In this document: piece by piece, positions 6,876 through 13,286 of the stretch
How the letters are laid out: each line of letters begins with the position of its first letter
How positions within the stretch are numbered: position 1 is the stretch's first letter
NCBI RefSeq assembly: GCF_937958535.1
Contig: NZ_CALGNQ010000213.1
Location: 1 to 13,286 of the forward strand
Reading direction: 5' to 3'
DNA: 13,286 nucleotides
Source: an uncultured Georgenia sp.
GTDB lineage: Bacteria > Actinomycetota > Actinomycetes > Actinomycetales > Actinomycetaceae
The notes under the pieces: model-generated
Database searches by the model: none
Seen by the model: the letters and a program-made list of their open reading frames with translations, nothing else
Told to the model about the DNA's origin: nothing
Position numbers and translations under genes: made by a program

Positions 6876-6968
6876 CGCCAACCACCGAGCTGCGCGACGC
6901 GGCGCAGCCGACGACGACGCGCTCGTCAGCGCGACCGACACACGACGATGAGAAGGGGGCCTTGTGCA

Positions 6969-8171
6969 GTGATCGCACATCGCATCGCCATGTTGGGCAC
7001 CGGCCTGATCGGTGACTTCTACACCGCCGCGCTGAACCGCGGCCGCAACCGGGACGCCGTGGACCTGGTGTACTCCCGCAGCGAGGAGCGCGGCGCCGCG
7101 TTCCGCGAGCGATGGGGGGTGCCGCGCTCGACCACCTCGCTGGAGGCGGCCTGCTCCGACCCGCAGATCGACACCGTCGTCATCGGTTTGCCCAACGACA
7201 TGCACGAGCACGCCGTGCGCCTCGCCGCCGAGAACGGCAAGGCGGTGCTGTGCACCAAGCCGCTGGGCCGCACCGCCGCGGAGGCCAAGCGGATGCTCGA
7301 CATCGTCGAGGAGCACGGCGTCTTCGCCGGCTACCTCGAGGACCTCGTCTACACCCCGAAGACGCTCGCCGCCGTGAGGTCGGTCCGCCAGGGCGCACTC
7401 GGCGACATCCTGTGGGTGCGCTCCCGGGAGACCCACCCCGGCCCGCACAGCGCCTGGTTCTGGGACGAGAAGAAGGCCGGCGGCGGGGTCATCGTCGACC
7501 TCGGTTGCCACTGCATCGCGATCTGCCGCAACTTCGTCGGCAAGGGCAACCGCCCGGTGGAGGTGTTCTGCTGGAAAGGCACCCTCGTGCACCCGATCAC
7601 CGCCGAGGACCACGCCATCGCCCTCATCCGCTTCGAGTCCGGCGCCGTCGGCCAGTTCGAGGTGTCCTGGGCTTTCCGCGGCGGGCTGGACCTGCGCGAC
7701 GAGGTCTCCGGGACCGAGGGGACGATCTGGCTCAACCACTTCCTGCGCACCGGGTTCGAGATGTACACCAGCGGCAACGGCGCGGGCTACGTGGCGGAGA
7801 AGGCGGAGTCGACGAGCGGCTGGCTCTTCCCCGTCGGCGACGAGGTCACCGAGCTGGGCTACCTCGACATGTTCACCGACATGTTCGACGCGATGGACTC
7901 CGGTCGCCAGCCGCAGGAGACGTTCTACGACGGCTACGTCGTCAACGCCATCATGGACGCCTGCTACGCCTCGGCGGCGAGCGGCTCCTGGGCACCGGTG
8001 GAGCTGGAGGACTGGCGTGGGGGTACCACGCCGCGCATCGCCACGTCGCCCGAGGTGCACGACGGGCACGCCGTCATCAAGCGGGAGACGCTGCCCGACG
8101 GCCGGAGCAAGGTGCTGTTCCAGCACCGCGAGACGGGCGAGATCCTCGAGGAGGTTGCCCGGCCCGGCTGA
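6969..8171 (+). CDS. Gfo/Idh/MocA-family NAD(P)-dependent sugar oxidoreductase
   Basis: This cytoplasmic dehydrogenase of about 400 residues belongs to the family that oxidises or reduces sugars and inositols, often at C3 of a glycoside or at a keto-sugar. The N-terminal Rossmann fold starts IAMLGTGLIGDFY (GxGxxG at 10-15), with VIGLPNDMHEHAVRLA near 75-90. The usual EKP motif reads TKP, with the catalytic lysine at K97. D177 and H181 in VDLGCHC fit the family Lys/Asp/His catalytic set as known from inositol dehydrogenase (K97, D172, H176). The C-terminal part is the alpha/beta substrate and oligomer domain. I prefer GTG 6969, nine bases after AAGGGGG (6953-6959), over in-frame ATG 6948, which would place that ribosome site inside the gene. 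It ends the plus-strand block and probably acts on the imported sugar. Its direction and substrate are not determined. Confidence 0.9.
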   Translation: MIAHRIAMLGTGLIGDFYTAALNRGRNRDAVDLVYSRSEERGAAFRERWGVPRSTTSLEAACSDPQIDTVVIGLPNDMHEHAVRLAAENGKAVLCTKPLGRTAAEAKRMLDIVEEHGVFAGYLEDLVYTPKTLAAVRSVRQGALGDILWVRSRETHPGPHSAWFWDEKKAGGGVIVDLGCHCIAICRNFVGKGNRPVEVFCWKGTLVHPITAEDHAIALIRFESGAVGQFEVSWAFRGGLDLRDEVSGTEGTIWLNHFLRTGFEMYTSGNGAGYVAEKAESTSGWLFPVGDEVTELGYLDMFTDMFDAMDSGRQPQETFYDGYVVNAIMDACYASAASGSWAPVELEDWRGGTTPRIATSPEVHDGHAVIKRETLPDGRSKVLFQHRETGEILEEVARPG

Positions 8172-8180
8172 TGCGACGTC

Positions 8181-8212
8181 GCCCGCCGCGGAGCGTGGTT
8201 GCGGCGGCGGGC
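8181..8212 (+). terminator. GC hairpin closing the transporter/oxidoreductase operon
   Basis: GCCCGCCGC (8181-8189) pairs perfectly with GCGGCGGGC (8204-8212) across a 14-base loop, starting ten bases after the oxidoreductase stop. There is no T-run, as is usual for actinobacterial terminators. Confidence 0.6.
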
Positions 8213-8364
8213 CCGCGGGGAGTCACACGGGGGTGAGCACATGGTCATGCGTAGCGGGTAGCGGGCGACCTTGCCCGAGCGTGCGCGGAAATACGCGACG
8301 TCGGTGACGAACAATGTCTCGACGCTGGCATCACAAATAATTTCGACCACGCTCCGACGACGAA

Positions 8365-8389
8365 CGGGAAGAAAGTGCAATTCTTCCCG
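8365..8389. repeat. Perfect 9-bp stem-loop in the AT-richer gap
   Basis: CGGGAAGAA (8365-8373) and TTCTTCCCG (8381-8389) form a 9-bp perfect inverted repeat around AGTGCAA. It lies midway in the 8213-8493 stretch, which holds no recognisable gene and is noticeably richer in A and T than the genes around it. It could be a terminator, an operator or part of a leader. The sequence alone does not decide. Confidence 0.45.
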
Positions 8390-8493
8390 CAGTTCGGCCT
8401 GCCCGGAAACAGCGCGGTCCCACGCGGCCCGCGCTCGTCGCCATGCCCGAAATTCTGCGTTCTCGCACCGGAATGAATGCCCCGGGACCTCCC

Positions 8494-8520
8494 TTGACAA
8501 TTCCACACCATCTGGACAAT
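8494..8520 (+). promoter_or_regulatory. Promoter of the secreted multidomain enzyme gene
   Basis: TTGACA (8494-8499) is a consensus -35. The best -10 is GACAAT (8515-8520), with a short 15-bp spacer; CAATGT at 8517-8522 gives 17 bp but a poorer hexamer. The start would fall near 8527. This leaves ATG 8535 with almost no leader and ATG 8559 with a 32-base leader that includes GGAGG. CCACA (8503-8507) and TGTGG (8520-8524) form an inverted repeat straddling the -10. Confidence 0.55.
8510..8517. promoter_or_regulatory. Weak fourth candidate GntR operator
   Basis: ATCTGGAC matches six of eight positions of GTMTAKAC. It shares the 8-mer TCTGGACA with the site in front of the SIS gene. It lies between the -35 and -10 boxes of the secreted-enzyme promoter. 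Alone it would be ignored; its position and similarity to the other sites make it worth listing. Confidence 0.3.
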
Positions 8521-8558
8521 GTGGGAGGCTCAGAATGCCTACTCAGAGTGGAGGGGTC

Positions 8559-11500
8559 ATGAGTAGACGGGCATTATCCGGATTGTTGTCCGTGCCATTG
8601 ATGATGTCGTTCCTGGTGAGCATGCCGGCGGCCGCACAGCCCGGCGACGCGCCGACGGACGGCCCGCAGCAGGAGCAGGCGAGCTTCGCCGAGCTCGCTG
8701 CGGAGGACCAGTTCGAGAAGGTGCGGCTCGCGTCCATCCCGGAGCCGATGACGCTGGACATCGCCCCGGACGGCCGGGTCATCACCACCAGCCGCGACGG
8801 CGTCATCCGGGTCTTCCACCCGGACACGCAGGACCTCACCGTCGCGGCCGAACTGAGCGTCTTCGACGACCATCCGCTGCCGCCGCACCCGGACATCGAG
8901 GGCTCGAAGAACCAGGAGGGCGGGCTGCTCGGCCTCGCACTCGACCCGGACTTCGAGGAGAACGGCTGGGTCTACGCGTACTACACGAGCCGGGAGGAGA
9001 ATAACCACATCCTGTCCCGCTTCGTCATGGAGGGCGACGAGATCGACGTCTCCTCCGAGGTCCAGATGCTGCGGGTGCCGTACAACAAGACGCACTGCTG
9101 CCATGTCGCCGGGGACCTGGAGTTCGACTCGGAGGGCAATCTCTACCTCAGCACCGGTGACGAGTCCCCGCCGGACCTCAACGAGCAGTACTCGCCGCTC
9201 GACAGCCGGCCGACCCACTGGTACAACGACGACCGCCGCACCTCGGGCAACACCAACGACCTGCGCGGCAAGATCCTGCGGATCACGCCGCAGCCGGACG
9301 GGAGCTACACCATCCCCGAGGGGAACCTGTTCCCGCCCGACGAGTACGACCCCGAGCTGACCCGGCCGGAGATCTACGCGATGGGGTTCCGCAACCCGTT
9401 CCGGATCTCCATCGACCCGGCGACCGACCGGCTCCACATCGGCAACTACGGTCCCGACCGGCTCGGTGAGTGGACCGAGCGCGGGCCGTGGGGCTTCGAC
9501 CAGTACATGGTGACGTCGGAGCCGGCGAACTTCGGGTACCCGTTCTGTATCGGGAACAACTATCCGTACCGTCCGTGGGACTACGCCACGAACCAGCCGC
9601 TGGGCGACTTCTACGACTGCGACAACGGCCCGGTCAACGACTCGCCGAACAACACCGGGCTCGAGCAGCTGCCGCCCGTCACGCCGGCTACGATCTACTA
9701 CCCACGCAGCTGGGCCGGCTGGCCGACGACGTGGGTGGGATGGCCGGACCGCGAGATCAACCCGATCCCCGAGCCCTTCCTCAACATGGGCTCGGGTGCC
9801 GGCGGCCCGATGTCCGGGCCGGTGTACCGCTACGACCCGGACCTCGACTCGGACACCAAGTTCCCCGAGCACTACGACGGGCGCTGGTTCCTCCTGGACT
9901 ACCACCGCGGCCACGTCAAGACCGTCGAGCTGGACGAGGAGGAGCAGGTCACCGCGATCGACGACTTCATGCCGGGCACGCACTGGGCCGGTCTCATGGA
10001 CGGCGACTTCGGCCCGGACGGCTCGCTCTACGTCCTGGAGGGCGGGGCCTTCGGGCCGAGCTCGAACGCCGCGCTCTACCGGGTGGACTACGTCGCCGAC
10101 ATCGAGGAGCCGGAGGTCTGTGTCGCGGACGACTTCGGCGGCACCGAGCTCGACCGTGACCTGTGGACGACGATCGTGCGGGAGAACCCGGACGGCTACC
10201 GGCTGGTCGACGGCGCGCTGGAGCTGGACATGCTCCAGGGCGACATGATCAGCAACCACCTCAGCGGCAACATCGTCACCGACGGGCAGAACCTCGTCCT
10301 CACCGACGTCCCCGAGGGACGGTGGGTCTCGGAGGTCACGCTGCAGATGCCGGTGGGTGCGGTCAACCACGACCAGGCCGGCTTCATCATCTACGAGGAC
10401 GACGAGAACTTCACCAAGCTCGCGTACTTCCCGCCCTACGGGAGCAGCCCGGACGGCCGGTTCGAGTACCTCTACCACGAGGACGGTGAGATCCGCTTCC
10501 AGAGCGGGGTCGACAACCCGACCGTGTTCAACGCCCCGCGCACGCTGACACTCAGGCTCACCAGCGACGGCCAGAACGTCTCGGCCGCGTACTCGGTGGC
10601 GGGCAGCGCCTGGGTCAACATCGGCCGACCGGCCCCGGTCTCCCGGTACGAGGCGCCCAAGTTCGGGTTCTTCGCGGTCCACGGCCCGGCCGAGATCGAG
10701 AACCCGCTGACCGCGACCTTCAGCGACTTCTCGCTGTGCCGGACGGAGGACCCGGGCGAGCCCGTGTGCGCCGGGCCGACGCCGGACCCCGGCTACCGGG
10801 CGCTGTGGGACGGGTCGACCCTCAACGGCTGGCGACAGGCCGGCCCGGGTGGCTTCGCCGTCGTCCCGGACGAGGACCGGGAGGGCACGTGTGCGCTGGA
10901 GTCGATCGGTGACCCAGCGGGCCTCGGGATGCTCTGGTTCGAGGAGGAGCTCACCTCCTACCGGCTGCATCTCGACTTCAAGGCCGAGGCGGAGGACGAC
11001 AACTCCGGCGTCTTCTTCGGGTTCCCCGACCCGGGTGATGACCCGTGGGTCGCGGTGAACCAGGGCTATGAGATCCAGATCGACGACACCGGCGGCTTCC
11101 CCAACGCCCCGGACAGCTCGAAGACCGGGTCGATCTACACCTTCCAGGGGCCGACGTCGTTCCCGACGGTCGCCGGGGAGTGGAACGAGATGATCATCGA
11201 GGTCGACGACCCCATGGTCCGGGTCTGGATCAACGGCATCCTCGTCAACGAGTACGAGGACCCGGGCGACCTGGGCCGCGACCTGTCCTCGGGATACATC
11301 GGGATCCAGAACAACCGCGTGTCGGACACGGTGTTCTTCCGGGACATCTGGGTCCAGGAGATCGTCACCTGCCCCGACCCGCAGACCCCGCCCGAGGGCT
11401 ACGTCGCGCTCTTCGACGGCGAGTCGCTCGACGGGTGGACGATGGCCGGTCCCGGCGGCTTCGAGATCGGTGACTGCGGGGTCCTCCAGCCCTACGGAGG

Positions 11501-13109
11501 TATGGGGCTGCTCTGGTACGAGGAGCAGCTGTACGAGGACTTCGTCATGCAGGTGGATTTCCGGGTCCACCACCCGGCCGACAACTCCGGCGTCTTCGTC
11601 CGCTTCCCCGATCCCGAAGGGGACCCGTGGAAGCCGGTGAACGAGGGCTACGAGATCCAGATCTACGAGGCGACCGACAACCCGCTCGGCCGCACCGGGG
11701 CGGTCTACACCTTCGCTCCGGCGGAACCGCTCGCCACCAACCCGATCGGCGAGTGGAACACCATGGAGATCCGGGTCGTCGGCCAGGAGTACACGGTCAC
11801 CCTCAACGGGGTGCAGGTCGCGACCTACACCGGTGACGGCAGCCGTGGGCTGCAGGGGTACGTCGGCCTGCAGAACCACTCCGAGGGCAAGGCCGCGGGC
11901 GAGACGGTGGAGTTCCGCAACGTCTGGATCAAGGAGCTGACGGAGGACCCCGAGCTCACGGTCCAGGCGTCGCTGGACCCGGCAGACCCGGACGGCAACC
12001 CGCCGTGGTACGTCTCGCCGGTCACGCTCACCCTCGAGTCGAACCACCCGGATGCCGAGCTGCAGTGGCGGCCGCGGACGGACGAGTCGCAGTGGCGGAC
12101 CTGGACCGAGCCGGTGACCTTCGACGAGGACGGCGTCCACAACATCGACTACCGGGCCGTGCTGTCCGGCGACGCCGAGCCTGCCGAGAAGGAGATCCTC
12201 GTCGGGCCGAACGGGTTCGACTTCAGCGAGGACGAGTTCACCGTGGCCCAGGGCGACACGATCAAGTTCCAGTACGTCCCCGGCTACCCGCACGACGTCG
12301 TCATCACCGACGACGCCGGGAACGTGCTGGCCTCGCGCCCGGAGGCCTCGGACTGGGAGGACGACCCGTTCTACTTCGAGGCGACCGAGGTGGGCCGGTT
12401 CTACGTGTACTGCACGCCGCACTCCACCCGGCCCGACCCGGCCGACCCGACGACGTGGCGTGGGATGGTCTCGACCTTCGAGGTCACCCCGTCCAGCGGG
12501 GCGGGACCGGTCGAGACCGGGATCTTCGAGATCGAGTTCCTCATCGACCAGGCGGCCGCGGTCACCGAGGCCACCGTCGCCGGGGAGCAGCGCGGTGGCG
12601 GCTACACCGGCGAGGTGACGGTCGAGCTCACCGCCCAGGACGCGACGTCCGGGGTGGCCGAGACGCACTGGCGGCTCGCCGGCGACGCCGAGCACCAGCG
12701 CTACACCGGCTCGCTGACCTTCACCGAGGTGGGCGACCACGTCGTGGAGTTCCGCTCGACGGACGTCGCGGGGAACGTCGAGGACTGGAGGTCCGTGGCG
12801 TTCACCATCGTCCCCGACGAGCCGGCCGCGTGCCCCGACCCGGACGGGCGGGCGACCGTCGTCGTGGGCGGCATCGACAGCGGTGTCCCGAACTACGAGC
12901 TCGACGACGGCTGCACCGTCAACGACCTCGTCCGGGACGATGACACCTGGGCGAGCCGCGGGGACTTCGTGCGGCACGTCTCCGACGTGACCGGGCAGCT
13001 GCGTGACGACGGCGTGCTCACCGCGCGTGAGAAGGACGCCATCGTCCGGGCCGCGGCCCGCAGCGACGTCGGGCGGCAGGGGGTGAGGACGCTGAACCAG
13101 ATCCGCTGA
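8559..13109 (+). CDS. Secreted multidomain PQQ-type sugar dehydrogenase / 3-keto-glycoside hydrolase / cupredoxin fusion
   Basis: This exported protein of 1516 residues has a signal peptide at 1-26 (MSRRALSGLL..., cleavage after PAAA). Residues 52-511 are a GSDH beta-propeller, with H179-C180-C181-H182 at the usual HNGG active-site position and RNP at 278-280. A concanavalin-like (DUF1349/LamG-type) domain spans 521-728. DUF1080 domains lie at 745-935 and 947-1127, each with DNSGVF, GYEIQI and TG(S/A)(I/V)YTF. An OmpL47/Ig-like domain spans 1131-1215. The cupredoxin (1217-1309) has ligands H1245, C1285, H1288 and M1303. A second Ig-like domain is at 1321-1420 and a FIMAH-like module at 1445-1510. 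No LPXTG anchor is seen. ATG 8559 has GGAGG four bases upstream; ATG 8535 is an alternative. I infer oxidation of a glycoside, electron transfer through copper, and cleavage of the keto-glycoside. Related actinobacterial proteins often carry an N-terminal ThuA domain, which is absent here. The domain calls are by eye. Confidence 0.88.
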   Translation: MSRRALSGLLSVPLMMSFLVSMPAAAQPGDAPTDGPQQEQASFAELAAEDQFEKVRLASIPEPMTLDIAPDGRVITTSRDGVIRVFHPDTQDLTVAAELSVFDDHPLPPHPDIEGSKNQEGGLLGLALDPDFEENGWVYAYYTSREENNHILSRFVMEGDEIDVSSEVQMLRVPYNKTHCCHVAGDLEFDSEGNLYLSTGDESPPDLNEQYSPLDSRPTHWYNDDRRTSGNTNDLRGKILRITPQPDGSYTIPEGNLFPPDEYDPELTRPEIYAMGFRNPFRISIDPATDRLHIGNYGPDRLGEWTERGPWGFDQYMVTSEPANFGYPFCIGNNYPYRPWDYATNQPLGDFYDCDNGPVNDSPNNTGLEQLPPVTPATIYYPRSWAGWPTTWVGWPDREINPIPEPFLNMGSGAGGPMSGPVYRYDPDLDSDTKFPEHYDGRWFLLDYHRGHVKTVELDEEEQVTAIDDFMPGTHWAGLMDGDFGPDGSLYVLEGGAFGPSSNAALYRVDYVADIEEPEVCVADDFGGTELDRDLWTTIVRENPDGYRLVDGALELDMLQGDMISNHLSGNIVTDGQNLVLTDVPEGRWVSEVTLQMPVGAVNHDQAGFIIYEDDENFTKLAYFPPYGSSPDGRFEYLYHEDGEIRFQSGVDNPTVFNAPRTLTLRLTSDGQNVSAAYSVAGSAWVNIGRPAPVSRYEAPKFGFFAVHGPAEIENPLTATFSDFSLCRTEDPGEPVCAGPTPDPGYRALWDGSTLNGWRQAGPGGFAVVPDEDREGTCALESIGDPAGLGMLWFEEELTSYRLHLDFKAEAEDDNSGVFFGFPDPGDDPWVAVNQGYEIQIDDTGGFPNAPDSSKTGSIYTFQGPTSFPTVAGEWNEMIIEVDDPMVRVWINGILVNEYEDPGDLGRDLSSGYIGIQNNRVSDTVFFRDIWVQEIVTCPDPQTPPEGYVALFDGESLDGWTMAGPGGFEIGDCGVLQPYGGMGLLWYEEQLYEDFVMQVDFRVHHPADNSGVFVRFPDPEGDPWKPVNEGYEIQIYEATDNPLGRTGAVYTFAPAEPLATNPIGEWNTMEIRVVGQEYTVTLNGVQVATYTGDGSRGLQGYVGLQNHSEGKAAGETVEFRNVWIKELTEDPELTVQASLDPADPDGNPPWYVSPVTLTLESNHPDAELQWRPRTDESQWRTWTEPVTFDEDGVHNIDYRAVLSGDAEPAEKEILVGPNGFDFSEDEFTVAQGDTIKFQYVPGYPHDVVITDDAGNVLASRPEASDWEDDPFYFEATEVGRFYVYCTPHSTRPDPADPTTWRGMVSTFEVTPSSGAGPVETGIFEIEFLIDQAAAVTEATVAGEQRGGGYTGEVTVELTAQDATSGVAETHWRLAGDAEHQRYTGSLTFTEVGDHVVEFRSTDVAGNVEDWRSVAFTIVPDEPAACPDPDGRATVVVGGIDSGVPNYELDDGCTVNDLVRDDDTWASRGDFVRHVSDVTGQLRDDGVLTAREKDAIVRAAARSDVGRQGVRTLNQIR

Positions 13110-13120
13110 CCTGACCGGTG

Positions 13121-13165
13121 CCTCCGGGCGTGGGTGTGGCTGCCGGCTACGCCCACGCCCGGAGG
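13121..13165. terminator. Strong 20-bp hairpin, probably bidirectional
   Basis: CCTCCGGGCGTGGG (13121-13134) pairs perfectly with CCCACGCCCGGAGG (13152-13165). The pairing continues inward to 13140/13146 with two G-U wobbles, leaving a 5-base loop. It starts 11 bases after the secreted-enzyme stop. It lies between converging genes, so it can serve both strands. The 13166-13225 remainder shows nothing else. Confidence 0.85.
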
Positions 13166-13225
13166 TCTGTCCGGGTGCGTGGTCTCCGGCGCCTGGTTTC
13201 CCGAAGTCCGGTCGGTGGGCGTCGG

Positions 13226-13286
13226 TCAGCGGAAGGTCAGCCCGCGTTCGGCGAGGGCCTCGGAGAGGAGCCTGATGGCACGCGGT
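13226..13286 (-). CDS. Partial CDS, C-terminus of an unidentified minus-strand protein
   Basis: On the minus strand a frame enters at the window edge, reads PRAIRLLSEALAERGLTFR and stops at TGA (complement of 13226-13228). Every third position but one is G or C, and the peptide looks like an amphipathic C-terminal helix ending in a short strand. The gene converges on the secreted enzyme gene, with the hairpin at 13121-13165 between them. Nineteen residues are not enough to assign a family. Confidence 0.5.
   Translation of the reverse strand, partial: PRAIRLLSEALAERGLTFR

Noticed and set aside
5550..8126. Minus-strand open frame of about 858 codons opposite the permeases and oxidoreductase
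   Set aside because: Asp/Glu/Gly/Arg-rich with no domain pattern. The plus strand encodes clear permease and Gfo/Idh/MocA motifs over the same span.
8535..8558. Earlier ATG at 8535 as the start of the secreted enzyme (adds MPTQSGGV)
   Set aside because: It has GGGAGG six bases upstream and cannot be excluded, but the predicted transcription start near 8527 leaves almost no leader. ATG 8559 has GGAGG and begins directly at a normal signal peptide.
8559..10100. A ThuA domain at the N-terminus of the secreted protein, as in related large actinobacterial proteins
   Set aside because: The mature sequence goes directly from the signal peptide and a short Gln/Glu/Ala-rich linker into the GSDH propeller. 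There is no room for a ThuA fold.
8574..12977. Minus-strand open frame of more than 1400 codons opposite the secreted enzyme
   Set aside because: It is low-complexity in Val/Arg/Asp/Gly and is the mirror of a gene with consistent domain motifs, signal peptide and ribosome site on the plus strand. A GC-rich shadow frame, not a nested gene.

Overview
The window is very GC-rich, with G or C at almost every third codon position, AGGAGG-type ribosome sites and frequent GTG starts. This points to an actinobacterium (Actinomycetota, perhaps Micrococcales; the genus cannot be read from the sequence). It looks like a carbohydrate import and processing locus. There are no tRNA, rRNA, CRISPR or insertion elements.

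Layout, left to right. The left edge holds the first 14 codons of a minus-strand gene (1-43). Next comes a GntR/UTRA repressor on the minus strand (166-912), divergent from a SIS-domain sugar-phosphate-binding protein (977-1831). Their shared 64-bp spacer carries two operator-like sites and an inverted repeat. A 401-bp gap with a promoter and a further operator-like site leads into a five-gene plus-strand block. This block encodes a ribose-type (CUT2) ABC transporter: lipoprotein binding protein (2233-3297), double ATPase (3380-4870) and two permeases (4867-5871, 5868-6860), followed by a Gfo/Idh/MocA NAD(P)-dependent sugar oxidoreductase (6969-8171). A GC hairpin follows the oxidoreductase. 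After a 387-bp, partly AT-richer gap comes a separately promoted gene for a secreted protein of about 1516 residues (8559-13109). It ends at a strong 20-bp hairpin, and the tail of a converging minus-strand gene enters at the right edge.

The most interesting object is the secreted protein. In order it has a signal peptide, a PQQ-type glucose/sorbosone dehydrogenase beta-propeller, a concanavalin-like domain, two tandem DUF1080 (3-keto-glycoside hydrolase family) domains, an OmpL47/Ig-like domain, a cupredoxin with His-Cys-His-Met copper ligands, a second Ig-like domain and a FIMAH-like C-terminus. One chain therefore combines a likely sugar oxidase module, an electron-carrier module and two modules from the family that cleaves 3-keto-glycosides. 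I infer an extracellular 'oxidise, pass the electron, cleave' enzyme. The transporter would then import the (keto-)sugar, and the oxidoreductase and SIS protein would process it inside the cell. Operator-like sites matching GTCTRKAC occur in the repressor/SIS spacer and at the transporter promoter, with a weaker copy at the secreted-protein promoter. That suggests a single regulon under the GntR protein. The substrate cannot be named from the sequence.
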